Assembly: GCA_038900335.1 (NCBI GenBank)
Contig: JBBMRB010000004.1
Span: 223,325 to 287,324 of the forward strand
DNA: 64,000 nucleotides
Direction: 5' to 3'
From: Rs1 sp038900335
GTDB lineage: Bacteria > Pseudomonadota > Gammaproteobacteria > Pseudomonadales > Balneatricaceae
Shown here: positions 52,762 through 61,537 of the stretch, in pieces
How positions within the stretch are numbered: position 1 is the first letter of the stretch
How the letters are laid out: each line of letters starts with the position of its first letter
Translations under genes and position numbers: made by a program
Notes under the pieces: model-generated
Database searches by the model: none
What the model was told of the DNA's origin: nothing
The model's input: only the letters and a program-made list of their open reading frames with translations

Positions 52762-53024
52762 GCAGTGCTTGCTCTGTATCGCGGTGTTTATATTTTTTGT
52801 TTGTTTTTAAGTAGCTTAGTTAAATAATTGGCATATTATTGAAGTAAAAACAAAAAATACAAACAGTTGTTTGATTAAAATTGAAATATTATCGATAAAT
52901 AGTACTAGACCTTACAGACAATTGTGATGATAATGAACTTAATGACAGCACGGCTGTTAATCTATTGTTAATGTTTGATTACTATGTGGTTTGAGAATGA
53001 TACATTGAGTATCGTTTTATTGGG

Positions 53025-53537
53025 ATGAATAAAGAAATACTTAAATTTCACTTATTCTGGCCGCTAAAGTATCTACAAGCTTTGTTTAAAAAATTAGGTT
53101 TAAGCGATATGCAACAACAGAGTTTCATTCATCACCCCAGCACTGTTCCAGTGAAAATGGTTATTAGTGATGAGCAGTGCCCGCTATTAGATAGTAGTGA
53201 TGAGCTAAGTACTGGTGTTTATATTCAAACACAGCAGAGCTATCCTGTTAATAGCTGCGTGAAAGTTGAAATAAATGTACAAAAACCAGCGTTTGTCGCA
53301 AAAGGCTTTGTCCGATTCTGTCAGCGACTAAAAGGACGTAAGGGTTATCAAATTGGTATTGTTTTTGATTGTCCTGAAACTGCGTTTGCTGTGCGTATGA
53401 TTGAACAAGTGTGTCACATAGAAGAGTATCGACAGAAGGTGAGTTTAACCCAGGGCCGCGAGCTGAGTATTGATAGTGCAGCGAGCGAGTGGATTACCCA
53501 ACACGCTGCCGATTTCCCCGAGTTAAATACCATCTAG
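53025..53537 (+). CDS. PilZ-like domain protein
   Basis: The protein has 170 residues. The central part (about 36-130) has the beta-barrel pattern of a PilZ domain: HHPSTVPVKM, SDELSTGVYIQTQQSYP, then VAKGFVRFCQR and YQIGIVFD. The canonical RxxxR c-di-GMP motif is not clear, so binding is doubtful. The C-terminal ASEWITQHAADFPEL is a conserved tail in similar gammaproteobacterial proteins. It stands alone between DUF2809 and uvrB. Confidence 0.6.
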   Translation: MNKEILKFHLFWPLKYLQALFKKLGLSDMQQQSFIHHPSTVPVKMVISDEQCPLLDSSDELSTGVYIQTQQSYPVNSCVKVEINVQKPAFVAKGFVRFCQRLKGRKGYQIGIVFDCPETAFAVRMIEQVCHIEEYRQKVSLTQGRELSIDSAASEWITQHAADFPELNTI

Positions 53538-53599
53538 ATTTAAACCCTCACAACTGATCTTATCCAAGCATTAATATCACTTGCGCTTTTATCCTCACT

Positions 53600-55621
53600 T
53601 TAAGATAGTAACGCAGATTGCTTGAGCGCCTCTAATTGATCGCGATAATGCCCTGCTAATTCAAATTCCAAGTTTTTAGCGGCTTGATACATGCTGTCTT
53701 CTAACTTTGAAAGTACTTTTGATAACTCTTTCGGGCTCATTTCTTTGGCATTGGTGTTGGTATCACCTGCTAGATCAGAGATTCTCTTCACATGTTTTGC
53801 AGCTTTTCGCCCAGGTACTGTTGAGGCACCTTCCATAATATCAGCCACAGATTTGAAGATGCCTTTAGGGGTAATGCCGTGCAGCTTATTATATTCAACT
53901 TGCTTGGCACGGCGTCTGTCTGTTTCATCAATAGCGCGTTGCATCGATCCGGTGATTTTATCAGCATATAAAATGGCGCGACCGTTAATATTACGAGCGG
54001 CGCGGCCAATAGTTTGTATCATTGATGTTTCAGAGCGCAAAAAGCCTTCTTTGTCCGCATCTAAAATAGTGACCAAGCCAACTTCCGGCATATCGATACC
54101 TTCACGTAGTAAGTTGATACCGACTAGGGCATCAAATTCACCTAGGCGAAGATCTCGAATAATTTCAACCCGCTCAACAGTGTCTATGTCCGAGTGTAAA
54201 TAACGTACTCGCACACCATGATCTGCTAGGTACTCCGTTAAATCTTCAGCCATGCGTTTGGTTAGTACGGTGACGACAGTACGTAACTCTTGTGCCGCCA
54301 TTTTATTGATTTCACCGAGTAGGTCATCTACTTGGGTCGTGGCAGGGCGGATCTCAATAATAGGGTCTAATAAGCCTGTTGGTCGAACGACTTGTTCAAC
54401 AACTTTACCCGCATTCTCTTTTTCGTATTTACTTGGCGTAGCTGATACAAAAATCATTTGAGGAACAATTTTTTCCCACTCATCAAAGCGCATAGGGCGG
54501 TTATCTAGTGCTGAGGGGAGTCTAAAGCCAAATCCGACTAGGTTTTCCTTTCTTGATCTATCACCTTTATACATGGCGCCAATTTGTGGAATGGTGACAT
54601 GGGATTCATCAACGACAACAAGGGCATCATCAGGCAGGTAATCAAATAGTGTCGGAGGAGCCTCACCTGGTTGTCTGCTAGATAAATAGCGCGAGTAGTT
54701 TTCAATACCCGAGCAGTAGCCTAATTCTCGGATCATTTCTAAATCATAGTTGGTGCGCTGTTCAAGGCGTTGCAGTTCAACAAGCTTGTTTTCAGATTTT
54801 AAATAAATGAGGCGCTCATCTAATTCAACTTTTATCTTTTCAACGGCTTCCAGCAATTTTTCTTTTGGCGTTACATAGTGCGATTTAGGGTATACCGTAA
54901 TGCGAGGCACTCTGCGTAGCACTTCACCTGTCAATGGGTCAAACCATGCTAGGTTTTCGACAATATCATCAAATAATTCAATTCTGACCGCTTCTTTTTC
55001 TGACTCTGCAGGGAAAATATCAATCACATCACCACGCACACGATAATTCGCTCTGTGTAGTTCTACATCGTTGCGGGTGTACTGTAATTCAGCTAAACGC
55101 CTAACAATTGCGCGCTGGTCTAATACATCACCGCGTGAGACATGAAGCATCATAGATAGATAAGATTGCGGATCACCTAAACCATAAATAGCAGACACTG
55201 TGGCGACAATAATACAATCTTTACGTTCAAGTAGAGCTTTAGTTGCCGATAGTCTCATCTGTTCTATATGCTCGTTTACAGAGGCATCTTTTTCGATGAA
55301 AGTATCAGAGGCGGCGACGTAAGCCTCCGGTTGATAATAGTCATAATATGAGACAAAGTATTCAACAGCATTATCAGGGAAGAACTCTTTGAATTCACCA
55401 TACAGTTGCGCCGCTAGCGTTTTGTTGTGCGCCATGACAATAGTAGGGCGCTGAATTTCATTAATCACTTTAGCAACGGTGAACGTTTTTCCTGAGCCAG
55501 TAACCCCCAACAGAGTCTGTGAGAGTAAACCTGAATTTATTCCTTCCACTAAAGATTTAATTGCCGCTGGCTGATCACCAGCGGGTTCAAATTTACTGCG
55601 AATCTGAAAAGGCTTTGTCAT
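53600..55621 (-). CDS. uvrB: excinuclease ABC subunit B
   Basis: UvrB is the damage-verifying helicase-like subunit of nucleotide excision repair. It has 673 residues, the usual length. The N-terminus reads FEPAGDQPAAIKSLVEG and Walker A is GVTGSGKTFTVAKV. The beta-hairpin with YYDYYQPEAY is in place, with motif DESHVTIPQ and IGRAARNINGRAI; the UVR domain at the C-terminus (ELSKVLSKLEDSMYQAAKNL) binds UvrC. It is divergent from cmoA. Confidence 0.98.
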   Translation of the reverse strand: MTKPFQIRSKFEPAGDQPAAIKSLVEGINSGLLSQTLLGVTGSGKTFTVAKVINEIQRPTIVMAHNKTLAAQLYGEFKEFFPDNAVEYFVSYYDYYQPEAYVAASDTFIEKDASVNEHIEQMRLSATKALLERKDCIIVATVSAIYGLGDPQSYLSMMLHVSRGDVLDQRAIVRRLAELQYTRNDVELHRANYRVRGDVIDIFPAESEKEAVRIELFDDIVENLAWFDPLTGEVLRRVPRITVYPKSHYVTPKEKLLEAVEKIKVELDERLIYLKSENKLVELQRLEQRTNYDLEMIRELGYCSGIENYSRYLSSRQPGEAPPTLFDYLPDDALVVVDESHVTIPQIGAMYKGDRSRKENLVGFGFRLPSALDNRPMRFDEWEKIVPQMIFVSATPSKYEKENAGKVVEQVVRPTGLLDPIIEIRPATTQVDDLLGEINKMAAQELRTVVTVLTKRMAEDLTEYLADHGVRVRYLHSDIDTVERVEIIRDLRLGEFDALVGINLLREGIDMPEVGLVTILDADKEGFLRSETSMIQTIGRAARNINGRAILYADKITGSMQRAIDETDRRRAKQVEYNKLHGITPKGIFKSVADIMEGASTVPGRKAAKHVKRISDLAGDTNTNAKEMSPKELSKVLSKLEDSMYQAAKNLEFELAGHYRDQLEALKQSALLS

Positions 55622-55804
55622 CCATTTATCCTAATGCGTGTTGCTAAACTGAAAAATAGTTAGCAGAGCAGTATATAGATATTTAGGGCCGGCCAAAATG
55701 AAAAAATGGTAAATTCGCGTTTGCATTCCAATCTTTAGCGCCAATACTATCTATTGGTTATTAATCCCAGTAAAATTGCGATTTTTTAAGATAATTTGAT
55801 ATTG

Positions 55805-56533
55805 ATGATGAAGAAAACAGATAATATTTTTGCTCAGTATACGGATAAAAATGATTTTAGCTTTGATGGCCAAGTAGCCGAAGTGTTTCCTGATATGATA
55901 CAGCGCTCAGTGCCTGGTTATGATGAGATACTAAAGAACATCGCTAACTTCTCCGCGCGTTTTGTCACCGATAACAGCCACTGTTACGATTTAGGCTGCT
56001 CATTAGGTGCCTCAAGTTTGGCAATGAGTGCGGGTATTAGTGCTGAGAATGTAAAAATTATTGGTGTCGATAATTCACAGGCCATGCTTGAGCGCTGTCG
56101 CTATCATATTAATGCGTTTAAACATCGTACTGAAATCGAATTACATATGGGCGATATTATTGATTTTCCAATTGAGAACGCCTCGATGGTGGTGCTCAAC
56201 TTCACTTTACAGTTTGTGCCCAAAGCACAGCGTGAGGCATTACTCGCACGGATATACGCCGGTTTAAATCCTGGTGGTGTGCTGCTATTATCTGAGAAAA
56301 TACAGTTCGATAACGAGCAAGATAATAATTTGATTATCGACCTACATCATCAATTTAAAAGAGATAATGGCTATAGCGAGCTAGAGATAAGCCAAAAACG
56401 AAGTATGTTAGAAAATGTTTTAGTACCTGAGACGTTGCCAGAGCACTTATCGCGATTATCTACTATTGGTTTTGCGCGCAGTCAATGTTGGTTTCAGCAA
56501 TATAATTTCGTGTCGATATTCGCAGTAAAATAA
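55805..56533 (+). CDS. cmoA: carboxy-S-adenosyl-L-methionine synthase
   Basis: CmoA makes carboxy-SAM from SAM and prephenate, used by CmoB to modify uridine 34 of tRNAs. The protein has 242 residues and a methyltransferase fold: CYDLGCSLGASSLAMS (SAM-binding motif I), IGVDNSQAMLERCR, and VVLNFTLQFVP. The frame opens at a TTG at 55796, but the tandem ATGs at 55805 and 55808 are the likely starts. cmoB follows 47 bases after its stop. Confidence 0.96.
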   Translation: MMKKTDNIFAQYTDKNDFSFDGQVAEVFPDMIQRSVPGYDEILKNIANFSARFVTDNSHCYDLGCSLGASSLAMSAGISAENVKIIGVDNSQAMLERCRYHINAFKHRTEIELHMGDIIDFPIENASMVVLNFTLQFVPKAQREALLARIYAGLNPGGVLLLSEKIQFDNEQDNNLIIDLHHQFKRDNGYSELEISQKRSMLENVLVPETLPEHLSRLSTIGFARSQCWFQQYNFVSIFAVK

Positions 56534-56580
56534 AATATAGCATGATAAGAGTTACACAAGCTTAGGTATTTAGAAACAGT

Positions 56581-57570
56581 ATGATCGATTATAAACAATT
56601 AACAAAAGACTTTAGTGACACCGACCTAGCACAGTTCGCTGCGTTGTGGCCAAGAGCAGTAGAGCAAAAAATGACAGGCTTTACCCATGGCTATTTAGAG
56701 CAGTGGCAGCAATTAATGCAAGACTTGCCTGAGTTAAGCTCTAATCTGTTAGAGCTAAAAGCTCAGGTGAGCGTCGGTAGTCAAGAAGAGTTGGACGTGC
56801 AGTTAACGAGCGCACAGCAGCAGCTGTTCATTGAGCAGTTAAAAACACTATCGCCTTGGCGCAAAGGCCCCTTTGATATTTACGGCATTAATATCGATAC
56901 TGAATGGCGTTCAGATTGGAAGTGGGATCGCCTATTGCCATTTATTAGCTCGCTGCAAGATAAAACGGTTATTGATGTCGGCTGTGGCAACGGTTATCAC
57001 TGTTGGCGTATGCTCGGTGAGGGGGCAAAAGCGGTATTAGGCATCGACCCTACGCAGAAGTTTCTAGCACAATTTGGGGTGATAAAACGTTATTTAGGTG
57101 CCGATTTGCCGGTGCACTTATTGCCTTTAGGTATTGAAGATATGCCTACCTTTGCAGAAAAAGAAGGGGTTGATACTGTTTTTTCAATGGGTGTTTTGTA
57201 TCATAGAAAATCACCTATTGATCATTTATTAGAGCTAAAAGGTTTGTTAAAACCTGGTGGTGAATTAATATTGGAAACCATCGTAATTGATGGTGACGAG
57301 CAATCTGTATTAGTGCCACAAGGGCGTTATGCGCAGATGCGCAATATCTGGTTTTTGCCCTCTGCAAAAGCTCTGGCGCTATGGTTGCGCAAATGTGGTT
57401 TTAAAACGGTTGATATAGTTGATGTCGCTACGACCTCGCTAGATGAGCAGCGAGCGACACCGTGGATGGATTTTCATTCATTAACAGACTTTCTAGATGC
57501 AAATGATAAAAGCAAGACCCTAGAAGGTTATAGTGTGCCTAAACGTGCAATTTTGATTGCCAAATTATAA
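56581..57570 (+). CDS. cmoB: tRNA 5-carboxymethoxyuridine methyltransferase-type enzyme CmoB
   Basis: CmoB transfers the carboxymethyl group from carboxy-SAM to 5-hydroxyuridine at position 34 of several tRNAs, giving cmo5U. It has 329 residues. The core is VIDVGCGNGYHCWRMLGEG near 131-149, followed by VLGIDPTQKF and a FSMGVLYHRKSPIDHL block. FDIYGINIDTEWRSDWKWDR is a family signature. It is paired with cmoA, as in most gammaproteobacteria. Confidence 0.97.
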   Translation: MIDYKQLTKDFSDTDLAQFAALWPRAVEQKMTGFTHGYLEQWQQLMQDLPELSSNLLELKAQVSVGSQEELDVQLTSAQQQLFIEQLKTLSPWRKGPFDIYGINIDTEWRSDWKWDRLLPFISSLQDKTVIDVGCGNGYHCWRMLGEGAKAVLGIDPTQKFLAQFGVIKRYLGADLPVHLLPLGIEDMPTFAEKEGVDTVFSMGVLYHRKSPIDHLLELKGLLKPGGELILETIVIDGDEQSVLVPQGRYAQMRNIWFLPSAKALALWLRKCGFKTVDIVDVATTSLDEQRATPWMDFHSLTDFLDANDKSKTLEGYSVPKRAILIAKL

Positions 57571-57679
57571 AGAGAATAATTTTATAGTCTGTTGAAATAG
57601 ATCAATGAAATACTATTGTCAGGCTTTTTAGTCAATTAAAGCTGCTAATGTCGCTGCTTTTATAGTGTAAGGTATGGTT

Positions 57680-58669
57680 ATGCCACAAAGAGATGAATTA
57701 AATGTAGATGTGCCATTTTTAGGCTCTGCAAATGAAGGCGACACAGATAATCAGCATAACAAAATGGCTGCTCAATCCATAGCGCATCAACAGCACAAAA
57801 GTGGCCATTGGCTTCATACAATATTAATCACGTTACTGTTAGGGTGCGTTGGTGTGATGGCCTATCTGGGCTACGATTTCTTAGAGGATCAGCAGCAGCG
57901 CTCGTTGATGACGCAGGCGACGGAGTCACGCATTGCTGAGTTAGAGCAGCTGTTGTCTGATTTTAAAGTACAGGAAGAAAAATCAGGGCAGACTCTTAAG
58001 CAACAATTAGATAAACAACTGGAGTTAGTGACAGCGCAAAAGGCGATAATGGATAGTCAGTATCAGCAATATGAAACTAAATTTGCTAAACTTATAGAGC
58101 AAACTAACACTGAACAAGCGCAGTTAATCGCTAAGTTCAACATTGATATTGAAACGTTAGAGCTTAAAATTAAAAACGCACAAGAAGATGCGCAAGATGA
58201 ATTAGGCTTTATGACCAGTCAGCAGAAAGCGGCGTTACTGAGCTTGGAAGAGCGCTTAAAAGAATTGGATGGCTTGCGTACCAGTGTCACCAACCTTGAG
58301 ATTAGTCAAACGAAAATCAGTGCTGAGCAAAAGGGACTGTTAGCAGATGTTCAAGGGCTAATGAAAAATAATGATGGCTCTAGTGATAAAGTAGCAGCGA
58401 GTGTGGCTGAATTGAAGAAAGAGGTGGCGACACTGGATGCCAATTTTGAGCAATATAAAGCCAGTGCTCATAAATCTCTAAATTCACTGACCGCTAAAGT
58501 CTCTGTTATCGCTAAAAAAGCGGCTCCGCAACTCAGCGCGGCTGTCAGTTCAAGATTGAATAAAACAGAGACGGCGATCAGGGCAATAGATGGTAGCCGA
58601 GCTCAGGTGAATCAAGAAATACAACGATTAAAAACGAAAGTTAATAAAATTCAGTTACAGTTACAGTAA
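57680..58669 (+). CDS. single-pass membrane protein with long coiled coil
   Basis: I do not recognise a family. The 329-residue protein has a cytoplasmic N-terminus, one membrane helix (HTILITLLLGCVGVMAYLGY near 46-65), and then about 260 residues rich in Gln, Glu, Lys and Ala with heptad-like spacing, which predict a periplasmic coiled coil. The ATG at 57680 has TAAGG seven bases upstream and was chosen over the ATG at 57674. Its place between cmoB and thpR gives no functional hint. An envelope-spanning structural role is a guess. Confidence 0.7.
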   Translation: MPQRDELNVDVPFLGSANEGDTDNQHNKMAAQSIAHQQHKSGHWLHTILITLLLGCVGVMAYLGYDFLEDQQQRSLMTQATESRIAELEQLLSDFKVQEEKSGQTLKQQLDKQLELVTAQKAIMDSQYQQYETKFAKLIEQTNTEQAQLIAKFNIDIETLELKIKNAQEDAQDELGFMTSQQKAALLSLEERLKELDGLRTSVTNLEISQTKISAEQKGLLADVQGLMKNNDGSSDKVAASVAELKKEVATLDANFEQYKASAHKSLNSLTAKVSVIAKKAAPQLSAAVSSRLNKTETAIRAIDGSRAQVNQEIQRLKTKVNKIQLQLQ

Positions 58670-58708
58670 TTTGAATAATCATACTGCAATCTTAGAAATG
58701 GAGAAAAT

Positions 58709-59293
58709 GTGACTAGTAGCACTAGCGAAGTAGAAACGATAAGAACTTTTTTTGCATTGCGTTTACGGGATCCTATTAAGCGCCAACTGGCAAATTGTGC
58801 TGATAGTTTAGCTGTATACGACAAGAGAGTGCAGGTCGATTGGGTGGACTCAGAAAACTACCACCTAACATTGTGCTTTTTGGGAGAGTTGCCAATCCCG
58901 CAAGTTGACGAGCTTTCAAAAGCGGCGCAACAGCATTTAGTCGGTGAGCAATCGGTTAATATTCATTTGCAGGCAATGGAGTCTTATCAAAGTGCTTCCA
59001 ATTGGACTTTACTGGTGGCAAAAGCATCGCATAGCCCAGAATTAAATGCCTTGAACGCCCTCGTTAGGAAGTTTGTAAAGCAGACCGGCATTGATGTCAA
59101 TATGGGTGATTTTTATCCGCACATCACGCTGGGCCGGTTAGACCAAGGTCACAGCTTTAAAATGCCGAAAAAATGGCCGTCTTTGAATTTATATAGCTTG
59201 GCAGATGCTGTGGTATTGTTGCAAAGTAAAGAGGGCGAGCGCGGCTCTGTTTATACGCCGTTGTCTATTGTTGAGTTAGAAGATATCTCTTAG
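58709..59293 (+). CDS. thpR: RNA 2',3'-cyclic phosphodiesterase
   Basis: This is a member of the 2H phosphoesterase superfamily (formerly LigT). The two catalytic HxTx motifs are present: YHLTLCFLGEL near 50-60 and YPHITLGRL near 132-140. It hydrolyses 2',3'-cyclic phosphate RNA ends. It has 194 residues. The start is a GTG with GGAG six bases upstream; the nearby ATG is out of frame and runs into a stop. Confidence 0.92.
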   Translation: MTSSTSEVETIRTFFALRLRDPIKRQLANCADSLAVYDKRVQVDWVDSENYHLTLCFLGELPIPQVDELSKAAQQHLVGEQSVNIHLQAMESYQSASNWTLLVAKASHSPELNALNALVRKFVKQTGIDVNMGDFYPHITLGRLDQGHSFKMPKKWPSLNLYSLADAVVLLQSKEGERGSVYTPLSIVELEDIS

Positions 59294-59409
59294 TTATTTT
59301 TGTCATAAATTGATGAGATTTATTGATACTTAACTATTTTTTCAATTTTTCGAAACCAGCTCTGACATATTAACGTATGAGTATTAAATGCTTATAGGAA
59401 ATAAATAAT

Positions 59410-60039
59410 ATGTTGGATCGCTGGAGCTTAAAAGTTATTGCCCCCTCGTTAAAAAAAATAGCAACGCTGCTTCAGCGCGCCGGTCTCAGTGCTAATCAAA
59501 TTACAATTACTGGTTTTGTTGTCGGCTTAAGCGTCATCCCGCTGTTGGCCTGGCATTACTATTTTGCCGCTGTGTTAGTGATAATTTTTAACCGCATCTG
59601 CGATGGCGTAGATGGTGAGTTGGCGCGATTAAATGGCCCTAGTGACGAGGGGGCTTTTTTAGATATTGTGTTGGACTTTATTTTTTATTCAGCGGTAGTG
59701 TTTGGAATGGCCTTGTCTGATCCTCAACAAAATGCACTGCCAGCAGCGCTTTTACTGTTTTCATTTATGGGTACAGGCAGTAGTTTTCTAGCGTTTGCTA
59801 TCATGGCGCAACGCAAGTCGATATCGAGTATAGAATACCCTAATAAGGGCTTTTATTATTTAGGCGGGCTGGCTGAGGGGACTGAAACTATCATGTTCTT
59901 GTTGGCTTTTTGTTTGTTCGCCAATAGTTTTGTCTGGTTGGCTGTGCTGTTTAGTATCATCTGTTGGTTAACTACGGGTACTAGGCTTATAGGCGGCTAT
60001 TACTCTTTGCGCAAATTATCAGCTAACAATCATAGATAA
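59410..60039 (+). CDS. CDP-alcohol phosphatidyltransferase-family protein
   Basis: This integral membrane enzyme has 209 residues. The family signature is present as DGVDGELARL-8-GAFLDIVLDF (about 59-85), the two-metal Asp cluster that catalyses transfer of a phosphatidyl or similar group from a CDP-alcohol. It also has about six helices. The acceptor is unknown: phosphatidylglycerol, cardiolipin and inositol branches cannot be told apart here. AGGAAAT precedes the ATG. It is convergent with the GGDEF gene, only eight bases apart. Confidence 0.88.
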   Translation: MLDRWSLKVIAPSLKKIATLLQRAGLSANQITITGFVVGLSVIPLLAWHYYFAAVLVIIFNRICDGVDGELARLNGPSDEGAFLDIVLDFIFYSAVVFGMALSDPQQNALPAALLLFSFMGTGSSFLAFAIMAQRKSISSIEYPNKGFYYLGGLAEGTETIMFLLAFCLFANSFVWLAVLFSIICWLTTGTRLIGGYYSLRKLSANNHR

Positions 60040-60047
60040 GAGCGATA

Positions 60048-61148
60048 CTATGTCATGGTCATTGCCTTATAAATGACTTTATTCCTACCGCTATGCTTAG
60101 CTTGATATAACGCATCATCAGCCGATTGTAAAAGGTTATTAGATAGCTCTTCAAAGTCGGCGTTTGATAAGCTGGCGGGGTTGTAGCAACTCACCCCTAT
60201 AGATGTGGTAATTGATAACTTGGATTTGCTGGCGACACAGAATGGTTCTTGCTCTATTTTTGAGCGGATATTATTAGCAATTTGCTCCGCTTGTTTTAAA
60301 GAGCAATCAGGTAATAAAATAGCAAATTCTTCGCCACCAAAGCGGGCCAGAAAGTCAGTGTTTCTGATTTGCAATTTTAATACGCTAGCGAAGAGTTTGA
60401 GCACGGCATCACCTATTGGATGGCCATAATTATCATTAACTTGTTTGAAGTGATCGATATCTAAAAAAAGTAAGCTTAGGCTGTTTTCGTGTCTGCTCGC
60501 CCTTTGTACCGCTTTGTTTATCTCTATATCAAAACTGTGTCTATTGAATGTTTTTGTCAAGGCGTCGGTACTGCTTAAATAATCAAGATTCTCCCTGATA
60601 ATACAGTTTTCAATACAGACCGCCAGTAGTGCTGACATACGCTCAAGATAGTCGTATTGATACTCGCTGTGGTAGCGGTTTAGCTCTTTTGATCCTAAGT
60701 GTAGGCTACCTATAATTTGACCTTTGTTGATTAAAGGTAAAATAACACTGCTTAATACAAAAGGGTTGTTTGGGAAGATCTGTTTTCTTAGTGCGCGCTC
60801 TATTTCGCCAGCAATCAGTTTTCTTTGCGGGAAAAGTGTAGAGATCTCATGGCTATCTGCAAAAATAGTGAGATGCTGAGCAAGGTTCTGATCGAGAGAA
60901 CTTAACAAAGGAGCGGCTAAATCATCTTTGTTATGTAAGAAAATAGTCACGATGTTAAGTTTAAATATTGTTTTAAAATCTGTAAATAATAGCGAAATAA
61001 GCTCAGTGAGCTTGGCGCAGCCGAGCATTTTAACTTCTATATCTATAAATCTTTTGAGCACATCTTCATTAAGTTTAGCTTCATTGACAGCAGTATTGAG
61101 CATTTTTTCTAATTGCTGGTTCTTCTGTTGTAACTGACGAATATCCAT
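60048..61148 (-). CDS. diguanylate cyclase with N-terminal GAF/DUF484-like sensor
   Basis: The protein has 366 residues and no membrane helix. The N-terminal 180 residues start with a coiled coil (LQQKNQQLEKMLNT) and continue as a GAF-like domain similar to DUF484. A full GGDEF domain follows: LSSTDALTKTFNRHSF, FLDIDHFKQVND, the active GGEEF near residue 283, and the inhibitory I-site RNTD five residues before it. It should make c-di-GMP with product feedback. Confidence 0.92.
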   Translation of the reverse strand: MDIRQLQQKNQQLEKMLNTAVNEAKLNEDVLKRFIDIEVKMLGCAKLTELISLLFTDFKTIFKLNIVTIFLHNKDDLAAPLLSSLDQNLAQHLTIFADSHEISTLFPQRKLIAGEIERALRKQIFPNNPFVLSSVILPLINKGQIIGSLHLGSKELNRYHSEYQYDYLERMSALLAVCIENCIIRENLDYLSSTDALTKTFNRHSFDIEINKAVQRASRHENSLSLLFLDIDHFKQVNDNYGHPIGDAVLKLFASVLKLQIRNTDFLARFGGEEFAILLPDCSLKQAEQIANNIRSKIEQEPFCVASKSKLSITTSIGVSCYNPASLSNADFEELSNNLLQSADDALYQAKHSGRNKVIYKAMTMT

Positions 61149-61225
61149 AGATAAAAATTAACCAATGAGTTGAGCTTAAATTAAGTTATATTAAGTAAAG
61201 ATAACAAGTACATAAGTTATTATAT

Positions 61226-61537
61226 TTACTCACCATGCCATAAATGTGCTTTTAAATCGACTTTATTATTAGTGAAATTTACCATCTCTTGCTGTAGTAA
61301 TTGCTTTTGTATAAGAAAGCGCGGTGAGCCTATTTCAAATGACAGCCGTCCCTGTGAGTTAATCACTCGATGCCAAGGTATTGTCGAGCCCTCTGGTAGC
61401 TGCGATAAATAGCGTCCTACAGCGCGCGCTTGGTTGCTAAGGCCGGCCATACTAGCAACCTTGCCGTAGGTTGATACCTTACCTGCAGGGATTGCATGTA
61501 TTACTTGTAAAATTCGCTCTTTGTTAGAGGGCATCAT
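61226..61537 (-). CDS. alkyltransferase-like (ATL) DNA repair protein
   Basis: The protein has 103 residues, the size of a lone MGMT DNA-binding domain: HAIPAGKVSTYGKVAS, AVGRYLSQLP and PWHRVINSQGRL. The Cys of the PCHRV active site is replaced by Trp (PWHRV), which defines ATL proteins such as YbaZ; they bind O6-alkylguanine without repairing it and pass the lesion to nucleotide excision repair. Its start overlaps the radD stop by four bases (ATGA), and uvrB is in the same window. Confidence 0.92.
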   Translation of the reverse strand: MMPSNKERILQVIHAIPAGKVSTYGKVASMAGLSNQARAVGRYLSQLPEGSTIPWHRVINSQGRLSFEIGSPRFLIQKQLLQQEMVNFTNNKVDLKAHLWHGE

